Positions 37,301 through 49,300 of a DNA stretch of 64,000 nt are shown piece by piece. Location of the stretch: positions 41,828,501 to 41,892,500 of the forward strand of contig NC_091255.1 in the NCBI RefSeq assembly GCF_042477335.2, in the 5' to 3' direction. Both the position numbers and the translations under genes were made by a program. The stretch's first letter is position 1. Each line of letters opens with the position of its first letter. Source of the DNA: Ovis canadensis. Lineage: Eukaryota > Chordata > Mammalia > Artiodactyla > Bovidae. The notes beneath the pieces were generated by a model. The model worked only from the letters and a program-made list of their open reading frames with translations. It was not told the origin of the DNA and did not search any database.

Positions 37301-40300
37301 CCTGAGCAGGAGGTCACACCCTTCCCCAGCAGCTCACCTGTTCTCGAGTCTGAGGCCCTGGTAGGACTGAGGAAAGCGCCTGGACCCCCACTGCTTAGAC
37401 CCTCAGTTCCCAAGGGCACCATCTCTTGGAGGGCCCTGCTATGATGGCGCATGCTCCCTTCCTTCCTGCAGACATTCACCGCCACCTCTGTTCATGTTCA
37501 TGGTGTAACATGGGGCTAAAAATGGGAGTCATTTTCGTCAGGAGCACTCAGTGATTTGAGAAAATTATTACGTGATGTTAATCCACAGCGTTGAAGTTGT
37601 CCTAGTGAAGAAGAGCAGACTATCCGGGATGGAAGTGACTTGGAAGTATGTACTGTTGAGGTCTCCTCTTGGTTTAATCTCTTGTGATGAATTTCCTGGT
37701 GATTTTCTTTTTCAGCCCGCAGCAGAAGGTCGAGCTCTGTTTCTGATCTGCTTCACCTCAAGGTTTTAGAGCCTGCAGATTTTCAGGAAACTCTGTACCT
37801 TGCCAAGATGAGAAACCCAAGGAAGCGATTAACTGACCTTTGCCACAATGCACTGAGCTCCTTGTTTGTTTTTTCATTAACCTGAGGTGCCATTGAACAT
37901 TTCTGACGAGTAAAACCTGAAAATATGCAAATAGATTTGAAGAGCTTGGAACTTCTGAGCTTGACATAAGATTAGTTTTAAAATAGATTCTTTTCTTTTC
38001 TTCAAGTATCTTCTCACCGGTATGAAACACCTGGCGATGCTATTGAGGTGATAAGCCCTGCCAACTCTCCCGCACCGCCCCAGGAGAGGCTGACGGCCTA
38101 CCAGCCGGAGGTCGTGAAGGCGAGCCAGGCAGAAAGTGGGTCTCCTGTGTCTTCACATGTGCTTCCTGTTGTCTGTCCAGGGCATGTTCAGAAATAGCTC
38201 ATTTTGTTAGTTTTTTTTAGAGTAATCTTCTATGAGTCTAGATGGCAATCCACTCCAGTACTATTGCCGGGAAAATCCCATGGACAGAGGAGCCTGGTAG
38301 GCTACAGTCCATGGGGTCGCAAAGAGTCGGACATGACTGAGCGACTTCACTTCAATGGAAAACTATTTTCAAGTCATCAGTGACTTTTAAAATATGTTCT
38401 AATGATATTGAAAATAGTTGGTATTAATTTTGTTTGCCCACTTGTGCTTTCACATTTTATTCTATGCTAATCTTCTGTTGTCTCTCAGTGAATAAATATT
38501 TTTTCTTCAAAATTAAAATATGAATTCCCAATCCTGTGTTTCTCTGAGCTGTGTTTAATCTTTGCTCATGAGTGAAAGGTGGGCCTCCCTGCAGTAAGCC
38601 GTCTGTCTGTCCCCTGTTAGACGAAGCCCCCAGACAGTACGAAGGACCACTGCATCACTATCGGCCGCAACAGGAGTCCCCGGCCCCGCAGCAGCCGCCG
38701 CCGCCCCCCTCACAAGCCGAGGGGGCGGGACAGGTGCCCCGGACACACCGGCTCATCACACTTGCTGACCACATCTGCGTGAGTTTTTCACTACTCTTAT
38801 TAGTTAGTGAGGTCTCTGTACAAGATCACACAGAAGGCCACATTTCACATAGAATCACAATAAAGATATCTAGATTTTTTTTTTATGTTACACTTTTTTT
38901 TTTTGCAAGTGCTCAATGGATTTAACCAGTTCCTCTTTTTCTCATTCACAGCAAATTATCACACAAGATTTTGCTAGAAATCAAGTTTCCTCGCAGCCTC
39001 CCCAGCAGCCTTCCACTTCTACATTCCAGAGTTCACCATCTGCCTTGGTGTCTACACCTGTGAGGACGAAAACATCAAACCGCTACAGCCCAGAATCTCA
39101 GTCTCAGTCTGCTCACCATCAGAGACCAGGCTCGAGAGTCTCTCCAGAAACTCTACTGGACAAATCCAGGGCCAGGTATAGTCTCCCTTGGCCACACATA
39201 GGTTCCCCAGCAGTGAGACAGTCGAACTCTACCTTCACGATAGGGAATTCATTTCTTACCAAAGTTTCTTCACCTTCATTCCCTGGAAAATGTAGATGAG
39301 AGTTTTCCCTTTGTATATTATTCTTGGAATGTCCACTGTCTGGGCACTTGGTCCTATATGTTTTTATTATGTGTCCACAAGTTGATTGCTGTCCTCTGTC
39401 TGTGGGTTTGCAGACAGTGCTGTGGCATGGATGGTTGGTAACGTTGGGACACTGCCTGGGTCTTCAGAATCACAGTGTGTTCAGAAGTTTAGGAAGCTGG
39501 CATTGAATAATGTGAGGCTGCTCAGTACAGGGCTCTCTCCAGTGTTCTCCCCAGGGCTCTGCGCTTGGAAGTTGCAGGTAGTGGACTGAGTGTTGGTGCG
39601 CATGTTAGTTGATGGAGAGCAAGCAGCACACAGATTTGTCAAGTTCATAAAGATATGAGAACGAGTCTGGGGTTCAGCAGGTCAAGGACTCTGCAAATAT
39701 CTGGAGACACATGGCAGGTGGATGGACCAGGGCAGTGGAAGTGGCAGTTGATTTTGTAGCAGGCCTGGTTCTCCAGCCTGCCTGCCAACCCCCAAGTTAG
39801 CAGAGAAGAAAAAGGAGTAAGAACAGTGTATTTAATAAGCTGAACGATACTCCTTTGGGAAAAAACTTTATTGTGGGATTTTTTTGAACATACAGAAGTA
39901 GAGAAAGTGTAGCATGCCCTCACAAGCCCCATGTGTTTCATTATCCCCACCTCAAACTGGAGTGTTCTGAAGTAAATTGCAAATGATGTAAGTCATCTCA
40001 AGCAGCTGGATGATCTTAAGGACATGATGAAAGCATTCTCTTTTAACAAAAAAGAGCTTCAGTTATCAAAGAAGAACAGAAAGTTATAACAGTCATTCAT
40101 GATACATTCTTGATACAAAGTGCTATATAGATTTTGAACAGTTGATGGCCATTTATGAAAAACAAATCATTTTGATTTTTTCACTTGTAATTTCCACATC
40201 TCTGCACCTTGCTTTTGAATGAGGAATGTTACATTTCTTTCAGATTACCTGGTTTTATAGTTTAAAATATTTATATAATCCATACTGTTATAAAATGCCA

Positions 40301-43300
40301 TTAATTGGTTTTTCAACCTATAAGCAAAACACAGAGGAGTTGTTCTAGAGTTCTGGAACAATGTAAATGCTGTAAATCATATAAAAATGGCTGAGCAGGC
40401 TATATAAAGTAGACAAACTAAAAATTAAAATCAATATAGAGAAGGTAGTCAAGTCCTTTATCTTTTGTGGTAAGACTGATAGCTACTGTTTCAAGTTTTG
40501 ATACACCAAGAAAGGTATATACCATTGGTAAAGTGTGAAAGTCACTCAGTCATGTCCAACTCTTTGCAACCTCATGGACTATACAGTCCATGGAATTCTC
40601 TAGGCCAGAATACTGGAGTGTGGGTAGCCTTTCTCTTCTCCAGGTAATCTTCCCAATCCAGGGATTGAACCCAGGTCTCGATCCCACATTTTAGGCAGAT
40701 TCTTTACCAGCTGAGCCCCAAGGGAAGCCTAAGATTGGTAGTTACCTCTAAATCATCTAAATAAAGAGCTAAAAGAAAGGGTAAAAAATGGCCACCTCTA
40801 ATTGGATGGGGTAGATTGGGGAAAGAAACGACAAATAATACTAACCTATAATGATAATGAAAGCATATATTAAAGGTCACTGATGGCTTTTATTCATTAA
40901 AAAAAAATACTTGGCTGTGCTGGGTTTTAACTGTGGCACTCAGGATCTTTAGTTGTGATAAGTGGGATCTATTAATAGTTCACAGTGTTTGAGGTGACTT
41001 TTTTCTAATATTCAGTGTCAACTTTTGTTCTCTGAAATGACTGAAGTAACCAGCTAACCAGTGTCTGTGTGTGTGTAGGGTGAGCTGAGGTGAGCCCTGG
41101 GAAGACAGTCTCACATTTCATATGTTGCAGCATCAGGCCTGGAAAGTCCCCAGAGAGGAGTCACATCTCTTCAGAGCCCTATGAGCCCATCTCCCCGCCT
41201 CAGGTTCCTGTCGTGCACGAGAAGCAGGACAGTGTGCTGCTGCTGGCCCAGCGTGGAGCCGAGCCCGCGGAGCAGAGGTACGTAGGGGCAGCACCGCGTG
41301 GCTGTGCGTGCGTGTGTGCGCGCGCGCATGCGCATGCTTGCACTTGGTGCCTTCCATTTTCCTGAAGTCAGTGCAGTTTTTTCTCTTTCAATCACATGTC
41401 AGTAGAATCACTTTATTTTCCTAGTGATCAAATGCTAGTGGATTTTACTGAAGAAATTCTAATATTTAAGTAGATGATAGAAAGTAATTATTCATTATTC
41501 TCCTTGAAATTAATTCCTTCTGGATCGTTTTTAAAACCTTTTTGTCTGTGTAGACATTGAGCCCCTGAAGTGCCCACCAGGCACCTGGCGTCATGTGCAG
41601 TGTGTGGAAGGTTGCAGTGAGCACTGCTTGCTGTTTTCTCAGCAGTTTCTAACCCTTACCCCCACCCTGTGAATTAGTGGATATTTATTCCATTGGGTTT
41701 AGACGCTTTTAGTTTGGCCCCTATACAATTCATAGGCACCCAAATAGGTGCTGGTACCTTTCAGTGAAATGAGGAAGAAATCCTGTTTTGGAAAGGGAAT
41801 GATGTTAACTTCAATTATATGTTTACATGTTTTCCCCTAAGCTTGTGAGTTTTTGAGGACAGAAACGACGTGTTAGTCATTTTTTTGTTATCTGCTTTGT
41901 CACGTTTGAGTGATGGACCCAATTAGGTTATCAGCACCTTTCATGTGTTCTCTGTTACCGTCTCTGGCACTAGTTGGCTCCTGGGTAGTCCTGAGCTAGT
42001 TGAGGAGACTTGTGTTTCTAAATGTGTTAGCATTGGAAGCCGCAGATGAAATATGAAAGCCTTTACATGATACTCCGCTCATGCAGGCCTGGAAAGATTC
42101 TAACAAATATGCAGTTTTATTTCTGCACTGTCGCTGTGCTGTTAGGTCTAACTGTCTACCGCTTAGGTGTGAGTGCTTGCTATTTTATAGGCAGGTATGC
42201 TAGTGGTTACAGTCTTACACAAAGTAATTTTGCTAGTTAAATGGTCCCCAGATTATGTGGTCACCCTGAATACACCAGGGTCTGTGCTGCAGAGAAGACA
42301 GGAGCATGGCAAGCTGTTTTGAGGGCTCCTGTTACCGCCTGTTTGCTCTCTTGGTTCTAGACCGTCTAATACACTCCAGGGCTCCTTTTCTGATGTCCTC
42401 TTGGCCCCAGATATGTCAGTGCTCAGATGGAGAGGGCCTCAGGCCTGGCACTTGCAGGGGTTGGGGGGATTGGGGGTGGGAGTGGGGGTGGGGCAGGGAG
42501 GGGAGTAGGAGTGTGTGGTGGTAACAAATGGCTGTTCCCAGCAGGAATGACTCCCGCTCACCAGGCAGCATAAGCTACCTGCCTTCATTCTTTACCAAGC
42601 TCGAGAGCACGTCCCCCATGGTGAAGTCAAAGAAGCAAGAGATTTTTCGTAAGTTGAACTCCTCTGGTGGAGGTGACTCTGATATGGGTAAGTGGGATTT
42701 CTTTCATGAACTCCCATAAAATGTGCATAAATAATGATAGCTCCATGTTGCCTCTCACATAACCCTTGAGTATGAGGGCTCTGGCAGGCCGGTCCAAGCA
42801 CATGTGATATGAACTCCTCCACAGGCCTCCGTTGGCTCTGCTTGGGGGCTTTCTGTGAGGAAGCCCCACCCAGCATGTGCGCAGCTGCCCATTTTCTCTT
42901 TGAACAAGTGTGGGTCTCAGAAGTGTGTGTGTTACGTGGGGCTGGATTGGCTCTCCAGTGTTTACCCCCTGGTCTACCCCTCATTTGGGTAGACCATCCA
43001 GCTGTCTGCAGACAAGGTCGTGCTCCTCTAGTTGTCTATCCAATGTGGACGTGCACAGGTAGCCAGCTCTAAGCATTCCTACCATCCCAGGTGCTGGTCA
43101 CTAAAAACCTTTCATTCAGTTAGCCTTTCAGTCGGTTCTGAGTACCATGGTAGGACCCATCCCCAATTCATCATCTTAAAGGGGTCTGGGACCACACTGG
43201 GTGTTTCTATGACCTGTGTGTTCAGTTCCAGTGACTTAGTGTTGGTACCAACACCAACCTCCTGCAATGAGCTGCCCATGGCCCATACCTCTCCCTGCTG

Positions 43301-46300
43301 TCCTGTGTCTGTCACACCAAGTGTGGGACCAGGTTGTGTGTACTTGTTTGTGCCTTTCTCTGCTCTACCAGTCTTTGTGGATTACCTTCGAAGCGCACCT
43401 CCCACAACTGAGGATGGTGCCAACCTCAACGCAGTGGCAGCAGATGGTGCATGGCCTGGGCACCACTGCCTGCTCCAGGCCCTGTTGTCAGCGTGAATGT
43501 GGATTATCTCCTGTCACCTTCACAACACTCTACATGCCACATGCTGGCATCATCTCCACTTTGTAGATGAGGACACTGAGGCTTGGGTTTGGTGACTGTT
43601 GAGGTGGCAGGGCTGTGGTTCAGACTCATGGGTACTAGCTCCAGAGTCCACGCCTCCAGTAGTTCTGCACTCGACACCCTCCCCAGGGCTGCCCATAAAT
43701 GCCCACGACCTTCCTTGCCTACTGTTTTCACAGTCATGCCATCAGCCAGGTTCACTCATCCCCTTCTCTTCACATGTATCCAGTGATCCAAGGCTCTGGG
43801 GAAGCCCTGCAGAACTCAGGGTTTCTACCATCAGTAAACCCTGCCAACTAGGAACTGCCAGGTGGAGTTATGTTTGGATTTGTGACATGGTGATTAACAA
43901 AGGTTGAAAGTCCCAGAGGAGAAAGGATGAGCCCAGTGTCACTGTCACTTCTTTTTTGTGTAGTTATCCCAGCTCTTAATTACTAGATTTGAGAAGTCCA
44001 AGCCCTCGGCAACCAAGATGGCTTCACCTCAGCTCAGGGTTCCCACTGAGGACATCAGTGCTTTTACTCTGCAGAAGCCTTCACACTCTAAACTTAGCGA
44101 CTCTGTTCTCCCTGCTGCTATTAACACTAGTGAACAACTTACCCCTTCCAGAAATGCTCTGTTCCCTTAGTTTTCAGTACTGCTGTTGCCACTTTCTTCC
44201 TCTGCTTCTTTGGCTGATTTTTGTGTCTCCTCAGAAGCCAGGTCTTGCTCAGCAGGGCTCTGAGATGTTGGTTTGCCTCCAGCACTGTAGAACTGCCTTT
44301 CCCTACCTCTGAGGAACGATCATGTCCTCTCGTAAGCCTGTCTTACTCCCATCAGTCCAGAGCAATGCAGGGATCTGGGAATGGGCGTTTCACTCAGCTC
44401 CCAGCTGACTTTGCTCTGAGGGCCTCAGGAAGTACCTGCTAACCTGAACCCCACAGGGTCCAGTATGTTATTGTTGGTTGAACAATATGAAATTGTCTTC
44501 ATCTGACCATTTTTGACCAATAAGAACATGATTTTCTTATTCAGCCAAATAATGGCTTGTATTTGTATGGCTTGTATCATTTCACAAATAATGGTATGTA
44601 TTTGTGAAAGGAATGAGTCCTGTTCTCCAGGTTTCTATGAAAACTACAAGGCCCTCCTTACCCCTTGTGCTATTTCAGGTTCAGTCAGTTTACTGTTCCC
44701 TGACCCATAAGTGAGGCGCCTCCTCCCCGCCCCTGTCTCCTTGTCCCAGGAGTCAGCATCCAGGCCCCCTCACCCCAATCTGCGTGGACAGGCCTTCTCC
44801 CTGGTGCAGGGCCGCCCTTCTCTGGGACACTGCTTGTCTGGCTACTAACTTACTTCCTGGATTCTTTTTCTTTCAAGTTTTCAACCTTGAGTTGGAAGGC
44901 ATGATAGAAACACTGTTTCTGTTCCCAAACTTCTTCGATTTTGGGCACAGTGCTTTACAAGTATTTCCCAGGTTGTCCGAGCTGCTGTCATTCAAATAGA
45001 GCAGATGACAGACTGCACAGTTAGCAGAAATGAACAGAACTGATAGGCAGGATCTCTGCCTCACCCTGGCAACTGCAGCAGGGACACGTGGTCATGTTCG
45101 TTCCTTTCATGGGGGCATTCTCCCCAGGATCTAATCTCACACCTGGCTGTGAGATTAGAAGCTTGGGTTCCTGTCCTGAGGCCAGCTTCTTCCTATGTGT
45201 GTTTCTCTGGTGCTGCAGAAGGTCCTTTCCTTCCTGGGCTGTATTACTCCTGTTCTGATTCACTTAAAAAAGTAATTATTTCTCTTTACCTTCACTTAAT
45301 GGGTAAAAAATAAAGTTGATCATGGAAAATAAGGTTAATTTACTGTAGACTTTTTTTTGGAGACTTTTATCTCATTCCGTGTACGTGATCATCACATCTC
45401 AGTTAATTAACTTGAATGTTTGTTTTAAATACAGCAGCTGCTCAGCCAGGAACTGAGATCTTTAATCTGCCAGCAGTCACCACCTCAGGTAAGATTCAGA
45501 AAACTCATACAGTAGCAGTCAGTCCAGCAAATAGGCATTGCGTACTGGCTGCATGCCAGGAACATCGTTTAGTCTGGGAGGGACATGGAGGCAGTCACAG
45601 TGAAAAGTGAATTGAGGGTCAGTAAGTACTTGTTGAAAACAAATGAACAGAGAATCAAAACTATTGAGCTAAAAAGAGAAAACCGTCAAGCAACTTTCAC
45701 ACCAGTGGGTGCCTGATTTAACACAGGAAAGCGCATGCTCTCGGGGGATTAGCTGCCTCTGCGGGGCTGTGCTGTCAACACTGTGCTGGGCCGTGTGTCC
45801 TGGGCGGTTCCCGCTCCCATCCTCCCTCAGAGTCAGGCAGGTGCTGTGCCGTCTCCTGCAGGCTCCGTGAGCTCCAGAGGCCACTCCTTTGCTGACCCTG
45901 CCAGTAACCTCGGGCTGGAGGACATCATCCGGAAGGCGCTTATGGGGAGCTTTGATGACAAAGTGGAGGATCACGGGGTGGTCATGCCCCAGCCGGTGGC
46001 AGTGGGGCCTGGGGGCGCCAGCACCTCAGTGGTGACCAGCGGCGAGACCCGGAGGGAGGAAGGGGACCCGTCACCTCACTCAGGTAAGGGGCTCATTTTT
46101 GTGCTCTTCACCATGTCTCCAAAGAAAAAGCCAGTCCATACCCCAGATTCTGATGGGTCATGGAGAGATTTCACTTATGTGCTCAGTCACCTCAACTTTT
46201 TTTCAGCCTCTTCAGACATGTTATAAGTGACATAAAATTAAAAGGGATGAAAATTTCTACCCAGAATGTCACCCTCCAATGTATCAGTGTTTTTGTTTTC

Positions 46301-49300
46301 ATCCAGTCCTTATCTGTGTGCATACATTGTAATTGTAATACTGATGCAACTTCATATTCTGCTTTTGAATCAAAGTGACTTGCTATTGTAATAAAAGTGA
46401 CAAGCCCCATATAAAAGAATTTTAAGCCACAGAAAAAAATAAGGGGAAAAAAATCCTTTCAATCACATTGTATAGAAAGCTAGTGTTAAAAAGGGTAGCT
46501 TATTGGAATGAGGTCATTATACATCCTGTTATAAGCACACAAAAAACCATGACTCTATGCTTTATATGTTTGTATATAAGCTTTTTTCTTAATCTGTTGA
46601 GACTCTCTCATATGCCTTAATAAACTGAAGGTCAGCAACATTTCAAGTTTGTTCTCCTGTTATGGTCACACGAAAGATTTCACTAAGGATAAGAAAGATT
46701 AAAGAGATGAGTGGTTTTGTTTTTCCCTATATATGTTAACATTAGGACAATATAAATTCACTTCCTGCTCTCAAAGATGAGATACTTGTCTTCTAATTTC
46801 TGCTCTAACCTTCAAGTTTTATTGATTTTAAATGTCTGTGTGTGTTTTAAGTTATAATATTGGTGATTTACAGAGTTCTCCTTGTTGTGTAGTCTTTTTA
46901 TCATGGCATTTCTTGGTGGTGAGGTTTCATACCCTGTTTTTTCAAAAAGGCTGCTGTGTCCTGAGGTCCTTCCTGCTCGAGAAGGTCTTCTTTGCTGCCT
47001 TTGTTTAACAGTTTGGCAGGTATTACAATACTAGGTTGGTGCAAAAGTAATTAGTTTTTGCATGGTTGAAATTTGCTGTTTGATATTGGAATACTTTTCT
47101 TAAATGTGGTTATGTTATACATCATTTTAATGCACACTTCTTGCTTTATGTTTTTTTGCTAATGACTTGTTACTTGCTGTTTATGTTTATTTTAGACTAT
47201 GGAAATGGTGTTAGACAAAAAGCAAATTCAAGCGATTTTCTTATTCGAGTTCAAAATGGGTCATAAAGCAGTGGAGACAACTCACAACAACGAATTTGGC
47301 CCAGGAACTGCTAATGAATATACAGTATAAGTGGTGGTTCAAGAAATTTTGCAAAGGAGATGAGAGCCTTGAAGATAGAGCATCGTGGCCGGCCACTCCA
47401 AGTTGACAACAACCAAGTGAGAGCCATCATTGAAGCTGATCCTCTCACAAGCACACAAGGAGTTGCTAAAGAACTCAGTGTTGACCATTCTACAGCTATT
47501 TGAAGCAAATTAGAAAAATGAAAAAGCTGGATAAGTGGGTGCCATATGAGCTGACAAAAAAATTGTTTTAAAGTATTGTCTTCTCTTATTCGATACAACA
47601 GTGAACCATTTCTTGGATTGTGACATGAAATGAAAAGTGGGTTTTATGTGACAGCCAGCAACAGCCAGCTCAGTGGTTGGAAGAAGCAGCTCCAAAAGCA
47701 CTTCCCAAAGCCAAACTTGCACCAAAAAAAAAGGCATGGTCACTGATGGTCTGCTGTCCGTCTGATCCACTACAGCTTTTAGTCCTGGTGAAACCATTAC
47801 ATCGGAGAAGTGTGCTCAGAAAATCGATGAGATGCACCGAAAACTGCAGCACCTGCAGCTGGCGGTGGCAAACAGAGCCCAGTTCTCCACAAAGCCTGAC
47901 TGTCCAACTCCCGAAGCACTGGTTCTGTGACGTGCAAACTGGGCTTTGAAGCTTTGTCTCATCTGCCATATTCGCCTGACCTCTCGCCCACTGACTACCA
48001 CTTCTTCAAGCATCCTGATAACTTTTTGCAGGGAAAAGGCTTCCACAACCAGCAAGATGCAGAAAATGCTTTCCAAGAGTTTGTTGAATCACAAAGTACA
48101 GATTTTTACACTACAGAAATAAACAAACTTACTTCTCAATGGCAAAAATATGTTGATTGTAAGGGTTCCTATTTTAATTAATAAAGATCTGTTTGAGCTT
48201 AGTTATGATGATTTAAAATTCACGGTCTGAAACCGCAATTACGTTTGCACCAACCTACTATTAAGACACATACTTTTCTCAAAACCTGTAAACATGGTTG
48301 TATTTCTTCTGGCGTTCATTGTTGTGTAAGAAGTAAGACTAGATTCCCCCACCACCTCCCTTTTTCTTAGTGATGACATTTTATCTGCCCAAAGAATCCT
48401 TTTTTCTTCAACTTCAGTAAGTACATCAGTGTGTTGGTGTTCTTCAGCCTGTGTCGATTACCTGATCACCAGAGGGGGTGTGCACCTTCCCAGTTTCTGT
48501 GCTCAGGGAAAAATTCTATCAGATATTCTTTAGTTATTTTCTCCATCTGAGAAAGTAGCCTTTTCGCTGGATAGTCTTTGTACTCTGTTACCTTCTCATT
48601 GTTTTAATCGTCTTGATCCTTTTTCTGTTGCTTTCACTCTCAAATTTCTCCTTTGCACCAGTGTTTCCTTTCCCTTCATGGCTTGACTTCCTAATAAGCC
48701 TTTTCATAAGCCTCATTCATTTTGGTGATCTCTTCTTTGAGCTTCGTTTGTAAATGGCCTTCCATGTATTGTGAAGTTTTCCCCCAGTGTTTGAAGTACA
48801 CCCCACCCCCATTTTCTGTTGTGTTATATTGTCGTCATCACCAAGGACTTGGATTTCTTCTCTCTCCAGATAGAGGGGTAGAATGCTTTTTCACCCTTTT
48901 TTCTGTACCCCAAGGACTGGGGGCAGGGTGAAACCATTCTGCTGGGGCTGCTGACCTGGGCTCTGATCTCTTCTGAGATCCTTTTAATGTTCTGTGTGAG
49001 AGCCCAGTTAGGGCTTCCCAGTCCTGCAAACCAACTAAACAGCCTGGAGAGGCAGAAAGGGCTTCCTTGACTTGCCCTGGCCAGCTGATGTCCAACAGCT
49101 TGAAGGGGCTTCTCTTGTGCAGATTTTCTCCTTCCGCTCTTCACTCTTCTGTAGATTGATGAGGGCAGGATAGTGAGGATTTAAGACGTTTGTCAGTTTT
49201 CAGCTTCTTAGCAGTTTTGTGTTCCAAGGCTAAGAAAGAAATGATGTTTCAGAAATGTTAGTTTCTTGGTTATGTTTCTGAGTTTATGGCATGAGGACGG

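Larger units (their letters stand above)
39176..41130 (+). other. NCOR1 intron W23-W24
   Basis: 2 kb. Contains a Bov-tA SINE and a CHR-type fragment (listed) and a short TG run at about 41064-41078. The frame stays open for 41 codons past the W23 donor but shows no conserved content. Confidence 0.7.
41278..42544 (+). other. NCOR1 intron W24-W25
   Basis: 1.27 kb. A CG/TG alternating tract follows the donor and a G-run tract precedes the acceptor (both listed). No transposon recognised. Confidence 0.75.

Noticed and set aside
37712..37764. Possible small exon after ttttctttttcag in intron W20-W21
   Set aside because: Good acceptor and an AG/gtttta donor-like site, but the donor is poor and I know no NCOR1 segment that matches.
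39176..39298. Open extension of exon W23 past its donor
   Set aside because: The 41 extra codons have no conserved motif, and the frame, donor and W24 joint fit normal splicing. A retained-intron isoform is possible but unsupported.
47677..48181. Mariner-coded frames as a domesticated gene
   Set aside because: The transposase is split over several frames with stops, and there is no fused host domain as in SETMAR.
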